DNA of 64,000 nucleotides from Tateyamaria sp. ANG-S1 (GCF_000814025.1 NZ_JWLL01000003.1:421597-485596); one strand, 5' to 3'. Positions 41,880 through 52,269 are shown, numbered from the stretch's first letter. Numbers and translations: made by a program. The notes: a model not told the origin generated them from the letters alone.

Positions 41880-42911
41880 ATGGAAGCGATCATCCTTCAA
41901 ATTCTAAACGGGCTCGACAAGGGCTCGGCCTATGCGCTGATTGCGCTGGGTCTCACGCTGATTTTCGGCACTCTGGGCGTGGTGAACTTCGCCCACGGGG
42001 CCCTGTTCATGATCGGCGCCTTCTGCGCCGTGACCCTGAGCCGGATTCTGACCCTCAGCCACACGATTGTGGACGACACCCAAACCGACTTCCTCGGCAA
42101 CCCTCTCAAAGTGGACGTGCCCTACGTGATGGACTGGTTCGGCGAGGCAACGGGCAGCGCCATCATCGACTGGGCCGTCCCACTCTCGATCCTCTTCGCC
42201 ATCCCGGTAATGATCGCCATCGGCGTGATCATGGAGCGCGGGTTGATCAAGCATTTCTACAAGCGCCCCCACGCCGACCAGATCCTGGTGACCTTCGGCC
42301 TCGCGATCGTGCTGCAAGAGATCATCAAGTACTACTACGGTGCCAACCCGATCCCGACGCCCGCCCCGGCAGCCTTCAAGGGCTCGTTCGATTTTGGCGC
42401 GATGCTGGGCTTTGATCCCAACATCATCATCTACCCCTACTGGCGGATCATCTACTTCGCCTTTGCCGCCGTCATCATCGGCGCCGTGTTTGCCTTCCTT
42501 CAGTTCACCACATTTGGGATGGTCGTGCGGGCCGGTATGGCCGACCGCGAGACGGTGCAGCTGCTGGGCATCAACATCGACCGCCGCTTCACCCTGATGT
42601 TTGGCATCGCGGCCGCCGTCGCAGGGCTTGCGGGCGTCATGTACACGCCGATCAACTCGCCAAACTACCACATGGGCATGGACTTCCTTGTCCTCAGCTT
42701 CGTGGTGGTCGTTGTGGGCGGCATGGGCTCCCTGCCCGGCGCTGTGGCCGCGGGCTTTCTGCTTGGCATCCTCGAAAGCTTTGCATCCATGCGCGAGGTC
42801 CTCGCCGTGCTGCCCGGCCTCAACCAGATCATCATCTATCTGGTCGCCATCATCATTCTGTTGACCCGTCCTCGGGGCCTTATGGGCCGCAAGGGCGTGA
42901 TGGAGGAGTAA
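41880..42911 (+). CDS. ABC transporter permease, LivH type
   Basis: A 343-residue inner membrane permease with about eight helices. LGLTLIFGTLGVVNFAHGALFMIGA (split over residues 22-46) is the LivH hallmark, and later GMVVRAGMADRETVQLLGI is the ATPase-contact loop (about residue 215). A longer loop after residue 55 (VDVPYVMDWFGEATGSAI) is not found in ordinary LivH. It pairs with the LivM-type permease that follows 3 bases later. Confidence 0.9.
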   Translation: MEAIILQILNGLDKGSAYALIALGLTLIFGTLGVVNFAHGALFMIGAFCAVTLSRILTLSHTIVDDTQTDFLGNPLKVDVPYVMDWFGEATGSAIIDWAVPLSILFAIPVMIAIGVIMERGLIKHFYKRPHADQILVTFGLAIVLQEIIKYYYGANPIPTPAPAAFKGSFDFGAMLGFDPNIIIYPYWRIIYFAFAAVIIGAVFAFLQFTTFGMVVRAGMADRETVQLLGINIDRRFTLMFGIAAAVAGLAGVMYTPINSPNYHMGMDFLVLSFVVVVVGGMGSLPGAVAAGFLLGILESFASMREVLAVLPGLNQIIIYLVAIIILLTRPRGLMGRKGVMEE

Positions 42912-42914
42912 TCC

Positions 42915-44114
42915 ATGTTCGGTCTCGACAAAAAAGACACCCGCCTCCTGATCCTGGTGGCCATCCTCGTGGCGCTGGCCCCCTTCCTACTGAACCCCTT
43001 CCCCGAAGGATCCGCCATGGCGCAGTTCAATGCGGGCTATCCCGACCTGATGCAGCGCTTTGTGATCTTTGGCATCTTCGCCATTGGGTTCAACATCCTC
43101 TTCGGCCTGACAGGCTACCTGTCCTTCGGCCACGCGGCCTTCCTCGGTGTCGGCTCCTACGCCGCGATCTGGATGATGAAGCTGCTGACCATGAACGTGA
43201 TCCCCGCGATCTTCGTGTCGGTGATCGTGGCGGGCATCTTCAGCCTCGCCGTGGGATGGATCAGCCTGCGCCGCTCGGGCATCTACTTTTCGATCCTGAC
43301 GCTGGCCTTTGCACAAATGTCCTACTCGCTTGCCTATTCGGTGCTGACACCGATCACGGGCGGTGAGACGGGCCTGCAACCAAAGGTCAATGATCCGCGT
43401 GTTCTGGACGGTGCTTTGGCCGAAGGCGCGACACCCAAGGCAAACCTCTTTGGGCTGGAGATGGGGTCGAGCTTTGAATGGAGCGTTGGTGGTTGGCTGT
43501 TCACCTTCAACGCGGGCTACTATCTGGCTGCGGTCGTGATGCTGATAGCGTTCTACATGTCGATCCGCATCTTCCGCTCGCCCTTTGGCATGATGCTGCG
43601 CGCGGTGAAGTCAAACCAGCAACGGCTGAATTATACTGGCCTCAATGCCAAGCCCTACACGCTCGCAGCCTTTGTCATCTCGGGCATGTATGCCGGTCTC
43701 GCCGGTGGTCTCATGGTGGCCATGGACACGCAGGTGGGTGCGGAACGTATGTTCTGGACCGCCTCTGGTGAGGTCGTTCTCATGTCCATTCTCGGCGGTG
43801 TCGGCACACTGATCGGGCCGGTCCTGGGTGCGGGTGCGATCAAGTACATGGAAAACATCCTGTCCAAGATCAACAAGGAGATCCTGCACCAGTGGTTCGC
43901 GTTCATGCCCGACGGGATCGAGGACATCCTTGTGTCGCTCGTCTACCCGTTCATCGGCAAGGGCTGGCACCTGACGCTGGGCATCATCTTCATGCTGGTC
44001 GTGATCTTCCTGCCCGGTGGCCTTGTCGAAGGGGGCCAGCGTGTGGCCCGCCTGTTCAAGCGCAAGAAACCGGCCGAAGACGGGCCAGACGGCAAAACCA
44101 CGCCTGCGGAATAA
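42915..44114 (+). CDS. ABC transporter permease, LivM type
   Basis: A 399-residue permease with about nine membrane helices. [20 protein letters not shown] and [14 protein letters not shown] are LivM signatures; [19 protein letters not shown] (about residue 220) is the coupling-helix region. The C-terminal 25 residues are charged and hydrophilic. It follows the LivH-type gene with a 3-base gap and leads on to two ATPase genes. Confidence 0.9.
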   Translation: MFGLDKKDTRLLILVAILVALAPFLLNPFPEGSAMAQFNAGYPDLMQRFVIFGIFAIGFNILFGLTGYLSFGHAAFLGVGSYAAIWMMKLLTMNVIPAIFVSVIVAGIFSLAVGWISLRRSGIYFSILTLAFAQMSYSLAYSVLTPITGGETGLQPKVNDPRVLDGALAEGATPKANLFGLEMGSSFEWSVGGWLFTFNAGYYLAAVVMLIAFYMSIRIFRSPFGMMLRAVKSNQQRLNYTGLNAKPYTLAAFVISGMYAGLAGGLMVAMDTQVGAERMFWTASGEVVLMSILGGVGTLIGPVLGAGAIKYMENILSKINKEILHQWFAFMPDGIEDILVSLVYPFIGKGWHLTLGIIFMLVVIFLPGGLVEGGQRVARLFKRKKPAEDGPDGKTTPAE

Positions 44115-44126
44115 GGAGAGAAACCA

Positions 44127-44891
44127 ATGGGTATTCTTGAAGTCAAAAACGTAGGCAAACGGTTCGGCGGTCTGCAAGCGCTGGGGGACGTGAACCTCAG
44201 CGTGGCCGAGAACACGGTCCATGCCATCATCGGCCCCAACGGGGCGGGCAAGTCCACGCTGCTGAATTGTCTGGTCGGTAAGCTGATCCCCGACACCGGG
44301 TCGGTCATGTTCGACGGGCAGTCTGTTCTGGGGCGAAAGCCATTTGAAATCAATCAGATGGGGATTTCCCGGGTATTCCAGACACCGGAGATCTTTGGCG
44401 AACTGACGGTGATGGAAAACATGATGATCCCGTGTTTTGCCAAGCGCGACGGGGCGTTCACGCCCAACGCCTTTATTGACATGTTCAAGGATCGCGAGAT
44501 TGTCGAGCGGGCCGAGCAGATGCTGGAAGAGATGAACATGGCGGATGCGCGCAACGACAACGCGGCAACCATGTCGCGCGGCAACAAGCGGCGGCTGGAG
44601 ATCGGCATGTGTTTGGCGCAGGAGCCACGGCTGCTGCTGTTGGATGAGCCGACGGCGGGTATGGCGCGTGCGGATACCAACAACACCATCGACCTGCTCA
44701 AGCAGATCAAGGACGAGCGGGACATCACCATCTCGATCATCGAACACGACATGCACGTGGTGTTCAGTCTGGCCGAGCGGATCACGGTGTTGGCGCAAGG
44801 CACCCCGCTGGTCGAAGACACGCCCGACAACATTAAGGGTCACCCCAAGGTGCGCGAAGCGTATCTGGGCGAAACCCAAGATGCTGCGTAA
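44127..44891 (+). CDS. ABC transporter ATPase, LivG type
   Basis: A 254-residue ATPase. Walker A is GPNGAGKST (about residues 37-45), Walker B LLLLDEPTAGM (about 172), and the signature is MSRGNKRRLEIG in place of the usual LSGG. The DEPTAGM form is typical of LivG. GGAGAG precedes the ATG, and the partner ATPase gene follows. Confidence 0.9.
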   Translation: MGILEVKNVGKRFGGLQALGDVNLSVAENTVHAIIGPNGAGKSTLLNCLVGKLIPDTGSVMFDGQSVLGRKPFEINQMGISRVFQTPEIFGELTVMENMMIPCFAKRDGAFTPNAFIDMFKDREIVERAEQMLEEMNMADARNDNAATMSRGNKRRLEIGMCLAQEPRLLLLDEPTAGMARADTNNTIDLLKQIKDERDITISIIEHDMHVVFSLAERITVLAQGTPLVEDTPDNIKGHPKVREAYLGETQDAA

Positions 44892-44903
44892 GGAGACTGA
44901 CAG

Positions 44904-45659
44904 ATGAACGTCAAACCCGACTTTTCAAAGCACGCCAACCACGCAGCCACGGCGCCCGCCTTTCTGAGTGTGTGGGACATGCACGCCTATTACGGCGAAA
45001 GCTACATCGTGCAGGGCATCAGCTTTAACGTCCACGAGGGCGAGATTCTGGCCCTGCTGGGTCGGAACGGGGCTGGCAAAACCTCGACCCTGCGGTCCAT
45101 TGCCCGGATCGGTGATCCGCAGGTGACCCATGGCGAGATTTGGCTGGATCACAAGCCGCTGCACAACATGTCGAGCCACGAGGCGAGCCAGGCGGGTCTT
45201 GGCCTTGTCCCCGAAGATCGGCGTATCATCCCGGGCCTGACAGTCGAGGAAAACCTGAAGCTTGCCCAGATCGCGCCGCCCATCGGGTGGTCAATCGAGC
45301 GGCTGTACGACCTGTTCCCACGGCTCGGAGAGCGGCGGAACCAGGAAGGTGTGACGCTGTCGGGCGGTGAACAGCAGATGCTGGCCATTGCCCGTGCGCT
45401 TGCGCGCGACATCAAGGTGCTGTTGCTGGATGAACCCTATGAAGGCTTGGCGCCGGTCATCGTGGACGAGATTGAGAAGACCCTAACCGTGATCAAGGAA
45501 CAGGGAATCACCACAATCATCGTTGAACAGAACGCTGTTCGGGCGCTGCAACTGGCGGATCGGGCCGTTATTTTGGACACTGGCGGGATCGTGTTTGATG
45601 GAACGGCCGCCGAAGTCCTTGAGAACGAGGAGCTGCGGGCCGAATACCTCGCCATCTGA
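44904..45659 (+). CDS. ABC transporter ATPase, LivF type
   Basis: A 251-residue ATPase with Walker A GRNGAGKTS (about residues 53-61), signature LSGGEQQML (about 153), Walker B VLLLDEPYEGL, and VEQNAVRAL with the switch residue. The DEPYEGLAP form is typical of LivF. It is the last gene of the transporter operon; a strong terminator follows. Confidence 0.9.
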   Translation: MNVKPDFSKHANHAATAPAFLSVWDMHAYYGESYIVQGISFNVHEGEILALLGRNGAGKTSTLRSIARIGDPQVTHGEIWLDHKPLHNMSSHEASQAGLGLVPEDRRIIPGLTVEENLKLAQIAPPIGWSIERLYDLFPRLGERRNQEGVTLSGGEQQMLAIARALARDIKVLLLDEPYEGLAPVIVDEIEKTLTVIKEQGITTIIVEQNAVRALQLADRAVILDTGGIVFDGTAAEVLENEELRAEYLAI

Positions 45660-45684
45660 ACGAAAAGTCGATGCTGGACATGTG

Positions 45685-45713
45685 AAACCGGCCCTCTGCG
45701 GGGCCGGTTTTTT
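45685..45713 (+). terminator. Rho-independent terminator of the ABC operon
   Basis: AAACCGGCCC and GGGCCGGTTT form a perfect 10-base stem with a 6-base loop, followed by TTT. It closes the ABC transporter operon 25 bases after the last stop. Confidence 0.88.
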
Positions 45714-45866
45714 GTTGATCGGACGGTGGTTCCGGCCGCGGATCAGGCAGAAGGTGGCCATGCGTCAGAGCGCTTTCCTCTGCGTCATTGCGCAGCTATA
45801 AGCGGCCAGAGCATGAACAGCCGCCCATATGCCGGTGCGGCAACGACCAACCGGTTGAGGACAGCA

Positions 45867-46361
45867 ATGACAGAAACCAAACGTGATGCGGACGTGGCCT
45901 TTATCCAGGCACTGGCCGAACTGCTGCGTGAAAACGATCTGACGGAGTTGCAGGTCAAACGTGAATATGGCGAAGACGACAGCCTGAATGTGCGTGTGTC
46001 TCGCCAGACCGCACAACAGGTGGTGACCCAGATCGCAGCACCTGCACCGCAAGCCGCTGCAGCCCCGGCCCCGGCAGCAGCCGCCGCATCCGCGCCTGCC
46101 GATGCACCGGCAGACCCGGCCAACGATCCGGGCGCGGTCACCTCGCCCATGGTCGGTACAGTTTATATGCAGGCCGAACCCGGTGCGCCGTCCTTTATCA
46201 AGGTCGGCCAGCAGGTCAACGAAGGCGACACGTTGCTGATCGTCGAAGCCATGAAAACCATGAACCACATCCCTGCCCCGCGCGCAGGCACGGTCAAGCG
46301 CATCCTTGTCGATGACGGCGCCGCCGTGGAGTTTGGCGCCCCGCTTGTGATCCTCGAATAA
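45867..46361 (+). CDS. accB: Acetyl-CoA carboxylase biotin carboxyl carrier protein
   Basis: A 164-residue protein. Residues 1-50 form the conserved N-terminal part ([20 protein letters not shown]), an Ala/Pro-rich hinge follows, and residues about 90-164 are the biotinyl domain with [10 protein letters not shown], whose Lys is biotinylated. ATG 45,867 is chosen over a 47-residue longer frame because the family begins here. With AccC it forms the biotin part of acetyl-CoA carboxylase, the first step of fatty-acid synthesis. accC follows 12 bases later. Confidence 0.95.
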   Translation: MTETKRDADVAFIQALAELLRENDLTELQVKREYGEDDSLNVRVSRQTAQQVVTQIAAPAPQAAAAPAPAAAAASAPADAPADPANDPGAVTSPMVGTVYMQAEPGAPSFIKVGQQVNEGDTLLIVEAMKTMNHIPAPRAGTVKRILVDDGAAVEFGAPLVILE

Positions 46362-46373
46362 GGATCAGGGCCC

Positions 46374-47720
46374 ATGTTCAACAAAATCCTGATTGCCAAC
46401 CGCGGAGAGATTGCCCTGCGCGTCATCCGCGCGGCCCGCGAGATGGGCATTGCGACCGTCGCCGTGCATTCCACTGCGGACGCAGACGCCATGCATGTGC
46501 GTATGGCAGACGAGTCTGTCTGTATCGGCCCTCCGGCCTCGCCCCAGTCCTACCTCAGCTTCCCGGCGATTATCTCGGCCTGCGAGATCACCGGCGCCGA
46601 AGCGATCCACCCCGGCTATGGCTTTTTGTCAGAGAACGCGCAGTTCGTACAGATAGTCGAAGATCATGGCCTGACGTTCATTGGCCCCACCGCCGAGCAT
46701 ATCCGCGTCATGGGCGACAAGATCACGGCGAAGGACACGATGAAGGCGCTCGGCGTGCCTTGCGTGCCCGGCTCGGACGGCGGCGTCGCGACGCTGGAAG
46801 AGGCCAAGGCCATCGGCGAAGAGTTTGGCTATCCGGTGATCATCAAGGCCACCGCTGGTGGTGGCGGACGTGGGATGAAGGTCGCGCAAACCGCAGCCGA
46901 CATGGAAAGCGCATTCATGACCGCGCGGGCCGAGGGCAAGGCGGCCTTTGGCAACGACGAGGTCTATATTGAAAAGTACCTGACCACGCCGCGTCATATC
47001 GAGATTCAGGTCTTTGGCGATGGCAAGGGTCGTGCCGTGCATCTGGGCGAGCGGGACTGTTCGCTGCAACGCCGTCACCAGAAGGTGTTCGAAGAAGCCC
47101 CCGGCCCCGCGATCAGCCCTGAAGAACGGGCCGAGATCGGGCGCATCTGTGCGGATGCGGTGGCCAAGATCAACTATATCGGCGCGGGCACCATCGAGTT
47201 CCTCTACGAGAAAGGCGAGTTCTATTTCATCGAGATGAACACGCGGCTTCAAGTGGAACATCCCGTGACCGAGGCCATCTTTGGCGTCGATCTGGTGCGC
47301 GAGCAGATCCGTGTGGCGTCAGGCATGGACATGTCGTTCACGCAAGAGGTTCTGGAGATCAACGGCCACTCCATCGAGGTGCGGCTGAACGCGGAAAAGC
47401 TGCCAGATTTCTCGCCCTCTCCTGGCCGGATCACGCAGTACCATGCTCCGGGTGGCTTGGGCGTGCGAATGGATTCGGCGCTCTATGATGGCTATTCGAT
47501 CCCGCCCTACTACGACAGCCTGATCGGCAAGCTGATCGTGCATGGGCGCGACCGTGGAGAGGCCTTGGCGCGGCTGAACCGGGCGTTGGGTGAGTTGATC
47601 ATCGACGGGATCGACACGACGGTGCCCTTGTTCCACGCCCTGCTGGCCGAGAAAGACATCCACACCGGGGATTACAACATTCACTGGTTGGAAAAGTGGC
47701 TTGAAGCGCAGGCGGACTGA
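46374..47720 (+). CDS. accC: Acetyl-CoA carboxylase biotin carboxylase subunit
   Basis: A 448-residue ATP-grasp enzyme that carboxylates the biotin on AccB. It opens with [17 protein letters not shown], has the ATP-binding loop [11 protein letters not shown] (about residues 160-170), the catalytic [15 protein letters not shown] and the [14 protein letters not shown] box, each at the usual place. Length is normal. It is co-transcribed with accB and followed by a terminator. Confidence 0.97.
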   Translation: MFNKILIANRGEIALRVIRAAREMGIATVAVHSTADADAMHVRMADESVCIGPPASPQSYLSFPAIISACEITGAEAIHPGYGFLSENAQFVQIVEDHGLTFIGPTAEHIRVMGDKITAKDTMKALGVPCVPGSDGGVATLEEAKAIGEEFGYPVIIKATAGGGGRGMKVAQTAADMESAFMTARAEGKAAFGNDEVYIEKYLTTPRHIEIQVFGDGKGRAVHLGERDCSLQRRHQKVFEEAPGPAISPEERAEIGRICADAVAKINYIGAGTIEFLYEKGEFYFIEMNTRLQVEHPVTEAIFGVDLVREQIRVASGMDMSFTQEVLEINGHSIEVRLNAEKLPDFSPSPGRITQYHAPGGLGVRMDSALYDGYSIPPYYDSLIGKLIVHGRDRGEALARLNRALGELIIDGIDTTVPLFHALLAEKDIHTGDYNIHWLEKWLEAQAD

Positions 47721-47742
47721 CCAGCCGGGCAAGCTTTCAAGA

Positions 47743-47768
47743 GGGATCGCCGCGGCGGTCCCTTTTTT
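47743..47768 (+). terminator. Rho-independent terminator after accC
   Basis: GGGATCGCCG and CGGCGGTCCC make an inverted repeat with one T-G pair, followed by six T residues. It lies 22 bases past the accC stop. Confidence 0.82.
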
Positions 47769-47816
47769 GTGTGCCTCTGTCACGGTAATCTGCCGGCGTA
47801 GTCGCGGGACACACGC

Positions 47817-48464
47817 ATGAAAGACGACATCAGACTGACGCCAGATCTGCTACTGCAGGGATATGCTGCGGGCATCTTTCCGATGGCGGAGTCGCGTGAC
47901 GACCCTGAGGTATTCTGGGTCGATCCCCGTATGCGGGGGGTTCTGCCGCTGGATGGTTTCCATATCTCCCGCTCGCTTGCGCGGGCTATGCGGCGGACCG
48001 ATTGGATGTTGCGGGTGGATGGGGACTTTGCCGGCGTGGTGGACGGGTGTGCAGACCGTGTCGACACCTGGATAAATCCGGAAATCCGACGGCTTTACCT
48101 TGCCTTGCACAAGCGGGGCCAGGCGCGGTCGGTCGAGGTGTGGGACGGGAACGAGTTGATCGGCGGCGTCTACGGCGTCGTGCTCAAGGGCGCGTTTTTT
48201 GGGGAAAGCATGTTCTCGCGGCGGACAAATGCGTCGAAGATGGCGCTTGCCGCGGCTGTCGATCACTTGCGGCGCACCGGATTTACTCTGTTTGATACGC
48301 AATTCCTGACGCCGCACCTAGCCACGTTGGGCGCTCAGGAAGTGTCACGCGCAACATATCATGCGCGGTTGAGCCATGCGCTGGGTGTGCATTCAGCGGA
48401 TTTTACCGCTGCACCCGTCGGCAGTTTTCAAGATGTGGTGCAGCGCATGACCCACACGTCATAG
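47817..48464 (+). CDS. aat: Leucyl/phenylalanyl-tRNA--protein transferase
   Basis: A 215-residue N-end-rule enzyme that adds Leu or Phe to proteins with an N-terminal Arg or Lys, marking them for ClpAP. LLLQGYAAGIFPMAE (about residues 11-25), WVDPRMRGVLPL and GGVYGVVLKGAFFGESMFS are diagnostic of Aat. The gene meets the minus-strand DUF2155 gene tail to tail, with a 37-base overlap of coding regions. Confidence 0.95.
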   Translation: MKDDIRLTPDLLLQGYAAGIFPMAESRDDPEVFWVDPRMRGVLPLDGFHISRSLARAMRRTDWMLRVDGDFAGVVDGCADRVDTWINPEIRRLYLALHKRGQARSVEVWDGNELIGGVYGVVLKGAFFGESMFSRRTNASKMALAAAVDHLRRTGFTLFDTQFLTPHLATLGAQEVSRATYHARLSHALGVHSADFTAAPVGSFQDVVQRMTHTS

Positions 48465-48796
48465 CGCGCGTGTTCCATGGCGTTCAAAGCCGGGGCGGAC
48501 GCGATCATCCAGCCGGAAAACACAACACCCTCCCGCCCCACTTCTGAGATTTGCAGCCCTGCATAGGCGTTGCCGGATGGGTTGCCAGACGGATAGCGGC
48601 ATTCGGTGAGCGTGATGTTGAGCCGTTCGAAACGCACGGTGCGGCCCGCCAGCATCTCGATATCGACAACTTGTCCACTGAATTTATCAAGACCGCGCAG
48701 AACCGCGCCCGACGCGCTTTCTGTTGGGTCTTCGGCCATTGCGCCCGTGGCGATGCAAACCGCCAGTGCCGCAATGCGTGCGGCGCGGCGCATCAT
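48428..48796 (-). CDS. DUF2155 secreted protein
   Basis: A 122-residue protein with an N-terminal signal peptide (about 21 residues, cleaved near AMA). The mature domain holds VLRGLDKFSGQVVDIEM, a conserved TVRFERLNITLTECRYP and FSGWMIASAPALNAMEH, the DUF2155 pattern of alphaproteobacteria. Function is unknown; a periplasmic role in envelope maintenance is likely. It overlaps the preceding MlaD-like gene by 4 bases. Confidence 0.85.
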   Translation of the reverse strand: MMRRAARIAALAVCIATGAMAEDPTESASGAVLRGLDKFSGQVVDIEMLAGRTVRFERLNITLTECRYPSGNPSGNAYAGLQISEVGREGVVFSGWMIASAPALNAMEHARYDVWVMRCTTS

Positions 48797-49245
48797 TCGC
48801 CTTCGCCCCCGGAAACGAATTTCAAGAGAAGTGAGATTAGGCTGACCGACCCTTGGGTGTCGGTGATTTCGTCGCCTTCCTCGAAGTAGAAAGGGGACCC
48901 GCCCGGAACGATCTCGACGAAATTGCCCCCCAGCAGCCCTTCGGAGCTGATGACGATGGCGCTGTCGTCCGGAATCTGCGTGTTAGAGCGCACGGACACG
49001 ACAGTGTCGGCGCGGAAGGTTTCAGGGTTCAGGGCAACATCGGTAACTGTGCCGATCTTCACGCCCGCAAGGCGGACATCGGTACCGACATTCACACCTT
49101 CAAGGCTGCGGAAGCTAGCCGTGAGCGGATAGGATGCCCCGCCGCTGCTGCCCAGGCCCGCGACTTGCGCGCCGTAGACTGCAAACCCGATCGCCGCAGC
49201 AAGCACAACGCCGCCTACCAGAACCTCGGTCGTGTTCTCGGCCAT
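48793..49245 (-). CDS. mlaD: MlaD-family outer-membrane lipid asymmetry protein
   Basis: A 150-residue protein with one N-terminal membrane anchor (EVLVGGVVLAAAIGFAVYGA) and one MCE domain (SLEGVNVGTDVRLAGVKIGT, then VISSEGLLGGNFVEIVPG). MlaD rings carry phospholipids between membranes as part of the MlaFEDB system. The start at 49,245 removes 25 residues that lie in the gap. No mlaF/mlaE gene is adjacent, unlike the enterobacterial operon. Confidence 0.88.
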   Translation of the reverse strand: MAENTTEVLVGGVVLAAAIGFAVYGAQVAGLGSSGGASYPLTASFRSLEGVNVGTDVRLAGVKIGTVTDVALNPETFRADTVVSVRSNTQIPDDSAIVISSEGLLGGNFVEIVPGGSPFYFEEGDEITDTQGSVSLISLLLKFVSGGEGE

Positions 49246-49246
49246 G

Positions 49247-49630
49247 TTATTCCGGCGTCCAGGCTTCGTAATCGGAGCGGTCGGCCGGTTTTTCCCGGCG
49301 GATCGACCCAGCGGGCGCATAGGCCAGTGCCGTGCCGGTCAGGTTTGGCTGGTGCGGTTTTTCCCAGTCCTTACGCTTCAGCGGCTTGTCTGTGGGCGGC
49401 TCGTCCCAGGTGCGGTGCAGCCAGCCGTGCCATTCGGGATCCACGCGGCTCGCCTCGGCCTCGCCGTTGTAGATGACCCAGCGTTTGCTGTCGTCCTGCG
49501 TCTTGTAAAAGACGTTGCCCTGGCTGTCTTCGCCCACTTTCACGCCCTTGCGAGCCGTGAAAAGCTGCGTGTTCAGAGTTTGGCCGTTCCACCAAGTGAC
49601 TGCCCGCAGCAGCGTGTTGAGAATGCCCAT
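49247..49630 (-). CDS. NDUFA12-family NADH:ubiquinone oxidoreductase subunit
   Basis: A 127-residue protein of the B17.2/NDUFA12 family, a supernumerary complex I subunit shared by alphaproteobacteria and mitochondria. Diagnostic parts are [44 protein letters not shown] and the PHQPNLTGT segment. Together they match the family along its length. It should sit at the foot of the peripheral arm. It is encoded one base from the MlaD-like gene, far from other complex I genes, which is usual for this family. Confidence 0.92.
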   Translation of the reverse strand: MGILNTLLRAVTWWNGQTLNTQLFTARKGVKVGEDSQGNVFYKTQDDSKRWVIYNGEAEASRVDPEWHGWLHRTWDEPPTDKPLKRKDWEKPHQPNLTGTALAYAPAGSIRREKPADRSDYEAWTPE

Positions 49631-49724
49631 GTTTCGCCTCCAGCGCTTTGGACTGTCTATGCCGCATCATGCCAGCGTCGTCCAGTGGACACGGACGCAC
49701 AGGCGCGTTCCGGCATGAAGGTGA

Positions 49725-50087
49725 TCACGTGCCTTTGTAGGCCGTCACTTCGATTTCGATACGGTCCTCCGGGGTGATCAGGCCGCATTCGATCATCGTG
49801 GCCGCCGGTGGGTTGTCACCAAGGGCCTCGCGCAGCATGGGCCAGCACGGCGGGAATTCGGTGCGGTCGGGCAGCATGTAGGTGACGCGGACCACGTGGC
49901 TGAAGTCGGCCCCGCATTCCTTGAGGGCGTTGCCGATGATCTCCAGTGCGGAGCGGCATTGTTCGACCGCAGTGGTGCCGTGACCGACTGTGCCTGCGAC
50001 GTGGATCCAGTCGCCAGCCGCCACGGCCCGGCAATAGCCGACCTTGGGTTCAAATTCGCCACCGGAGTGGATGCGTTGGATGGACAT
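49725..50087 (-). CDS. RidA-family protein lacking the deaminase arginine
   Basis: A 120-residue YjgF/RidA-fold protein: DWIHVAGTVGHG, CRSALEIIGNALKECGADFSHVV (split), and IEIEVTAY at the end. In active RidA a catalytic Arg lies in an ARSCVEV-like strand; here the matching residues are PAATMIECG, with Ala in place of that Arg. So it probably does not deaminate enamines or imines and belongs to another Rid subfamily. The partner is unknown. Confidence 0.85.
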   Translation of the reverse strand: MSIQRIHSGGEFEPKVGYCRAVAAGDWIHVAGTVGHGTTAVEQCRSALEIIGNALKECGADFSHVVRVTYMLPDRTEFPPCWPMLREALGDNPPAATMIECGLITPEDRIEIEVTAYKGT

Positions 50088-50149
50088 GGCACTTCCTTTT
50101 GGTTTGGGCGCACCCGTAAGTGCGCCTTACGATTGCGCCTATGGAAAAA

Positions 50150-50178
50150 TGAAAAAGGCGGGTATGACACCCGCCTTT
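50150..50178 (-). terminator. Rho-independent terminator of clpX
   Basis: On the minus strand AAAGGCGGGT and ACCCGCCTTT form a perfect 10-base stem with a 5-base loop, followed by TTTCATTTTT. It lies 22 bases past the clpX stop. Confidence 0.88.
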
Positions 50179-50199
50179 CATTTGCATTTGGTGATGGCG

Positions 50200-51465
50200 T
50201 CAGCCTGCCGAGGCCGGTTCTTTTTCTGCTTCGGCGTGGATCATCAGTGGTGCGGCATCGGATGTCACCGCTTCTTCGTTCACCACCACTTCGGTCACCG
50301 ATTCGAGCCCCGGGAGCTCGAACATGGTGTCGAGCAGAATATCCTCGAGGATTGACCGCAGGCCGCGGGCACCAGTTTTGCGTTCGATCGCGCGTTTGGC
50401 GATCGCGCTAAGTGCGTCGTCGGTGAAGGTGAGCGTTGTGTCCTCCAACTCGAACAGACGCTGGTATTGTTTGACCAGAGCATTCTTGGGTTGGGTCAGG
50501 ATGGTGACAAGCGCGTCTTCATCGAGATCTTCGAGCGTTGCCAAGACCGGGAGACGGCCGACGAATTCGGGGATGAGGCCGAATTTCAGCAGATCCTCTG
50601 GTTCCAGATCTGTGAAGATCTCGCCCACGCCGCGTTCGTCATTGTCGCGCACGTCAGCGCCAAAGCCCATGGCTGACCCTTTGCCGCGCTGCGCGATGAT
50701 CTTGTCGAGGCCCGCAAAAGCGCCGCCGCAGATGAACAGAATGTTCGTCGTGTCTACTTGCAGGAACTCCTGCTGCGGATGCTTGCGCCCACCTTGCGGC
50801 GGCACGGAAGCGACGGTGCCTTCCATCAGCTTGAGCAATGCTTGCTGCACACCCTCGCCCGATACGTCGCGGGTGATGGACGGGTTTTCGGATTTGCGCG
50901 TGATCTTGTCGACCTCGTCGATATACACGATGCCGCGCTGCGCGCGTTCGACGTTGTATTCCGACGCCTGCAGCAGTTTGAGGATGATATTTTCAACGTC
51001 CTCACCGACGTAGCCGGCCTCTGTCAGCGTTGTCGCGTCGGCCATCGTGAACGGCACATCAAGGATGCGCGCCAGTGTCTGCGCCAGCAACGTCTTACCG
51101 CAACCCGTTGGGCCGATCAGCAGGATGTTGGACTTCGCCAGTTCGATGTCACCGCCCTTTTGGGCGTGGTTCAGGCGCTTATAGTGGTTGTGCACGGCGA
51201 CCGACAACACGCGCTTGGCCATGGCCTGGCCGATCACGTAGTCGTCCAGCACCTCGCAAATGTCCTTGGGCGTCGGCACACCGTCGGTCGACTTCAGACC
51301 CGATGCCTTCGTCTCTTCGCGGATGATGTCCATGCACAACTCGACGCATTCATCACAGATGAATACGGTTGGCCCTGCAATCAGTTTGCGGACCTCATGC
51401 TGGCTCTTGCCGCAGAAGCTGCAGTAGAGGGTATTCTTGCTGTCGCCGCTCGAATTCGTCGCCAT
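50200..51465 (-). CDS. clpX: ATP-dependent protease ATP-binding subunit ClpX
   Basis: A 421-residue AAA+ unfoldase that feeds ClpP. The zinc-binding N-domain has C15-C18 and C37-C40; Walker A is GPTGCGKT (about residues 117-124), Walker [11 protein letters not shown] and the sensor region includes GFGADVRDN. All ClpX landmarks are present at usual spacing, including the ClpP-contact region near FVGRLP. It lies just downstream of clpP, in the same direction, with a 160-base gap. Confidence 0.97.
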   Translation of the reverse strand: MATNSSGDSKNTLYCSFCGKSQHEVRKLIAGPTVFICDECVELCMDIIREETKASGLKSTDGVPTPKDICEVLDDYVIGQAMAKRVLSVAVHNHYKRLNHAQKGGDIELAKSNILLIGPTGCGKTLLAQTLARILDVPFTMADATTLTEAGYVGEDVENIILKLLQASEYNVERAQRGIVYIDEVDKITRKSENPSITRDVSGEGVQQALLKLMEGTVASVPPQGGRKHPQQEFLQVDTTNILFICGGAFAGLDKIIAQRGKGSAMGFGADVRDNDERGVGEIFTDLEPEDLLKFGLIPEFVGRLPVLATLEDLDEDALVTILTQPKNALVKQYQRLFELEDTTLTFTDDALSAIAKRAIERKTGARGLRSILEDILLDTMFELPGLESVTEVVVNEEAVTSDAAPLMIHAEAEKEPASAG

Positions 51466-51598
51466 ATCGCGTCCTTCCCGGCCTATGCCGCCATCCTAGG
51501 CGCCGGTGATTTCCCGGTCCGCCCCGCGTTGCTCGTCAGCTTAGGACAGGCCCGCGGGGTCCACAATCGTCTTTTTGCCTGACCTCGCGGTCAGATCA

Positions 51599-51619
51599 CG
51601 CTGGCCGTGAGGGCCAGCG
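51599..51619. terminator. Hairpin after clpP
   Basis: CGCTGGCC and GGCCAGCG form a perfect 8-base stem with a 5-base loop just beyond the clpP stop on the minus strand. It lacks a T-run, so it may pause or stabilize rather than end the message, allowing some read-through to clpX. Confidence 0.55.
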
Positions 51620-51627
51620 CGAATGCC

Positions 51628-52269
51628 TTATTTTTCGTCATCATCGGACTTGGTCCGCTGTTCCACGATCTCGTCAATGTGGCCCCATTCCTTCGCCTCT
51701 TCCGGCGTGAGCCACGTGTCACGGTCCAGCGCCTGCTTCACCGTCTCGTAGTCCTGACCGGCATGTTTGACATATAGCTGATACAGGCGCTCGCGCGTTT
51801 TCTCGATATGCCGGGCCGAGATCAGGATGTCTGCGGCCGTCCCCTGCGACCCGCCAGAGGGCTGGTGGACCATGATTTCAGAGTTGGGAAGGGCAAAGCG
51901 CATCCCCGGCTCACCGCCGATCGCAATGACTGATCCCATCGACGCTGCCATGCCGCAGATCAGCGTCGAAACTTTTGGTTTAATGTACTGCATCGTGTCG
52001 TAGATCGACATGCCCGCCGTCACCTCACCGCCCGGCGAGTTGACATACATGCTGATTTCCTTGGACGGGTTTTCCGCCTCAAGGTGCAGAAGCTGCGCCA
52101 CCACAAGGTGGCTCATCCCCGAGTGGATCGGGCCGTTGATGAACACGATCCGTTCCTTGAGAAGGCGCGAAAAGATGTCGTAAGCCCGTTCGCCACGGCT
52201 GGTCTGTTCGACCACCATGGGGACTAGGTTGTTGTGAATGTGTGCATATTGATCGATGGGATCGCGCAT
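51628..52269 (-). CDS. clpP: ATP-dependent Clp protease proteolytic subunit
   Basis: A 213-residue serine protease. The catalytic triad is Ser110 in CGMAASMGS, His135 in IMVHQPSGG and Asp184 in [31 protein letters not shown] (split) marks the core. The start at ATG 52,269 (MRDPIDQY) fits other alphaproteobacterial ClpP and drops an 11-residue extension. It forms the ClpXP protease with the next gene. Confidence 0.97.
   Translation of the reverse strand: MRDPIDQYAHIHNNLVPMVVEQTSRGERAYDIFSRLLKERIVFINGPIHSGMSHLVVAQLLHLEAENPSKEISMYVNSPGGEVTAGMSIYDTMQYIKPKVSTLICGMAASMGSVIAIGGEPGMRFALPNSEIMVHQPSGGSQGTAADILISARHIEKTRERLYQLYVKHAGQDYETVKQALDRDTWLTPEEAKEWGHIDEIVEQRTKSDDDEK

Noticed and set aside
43611-44879. 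A 422-codon minus-strand frame across the LivM and LivG genes
   Set aside because: It crosses two real genes and has no family features.
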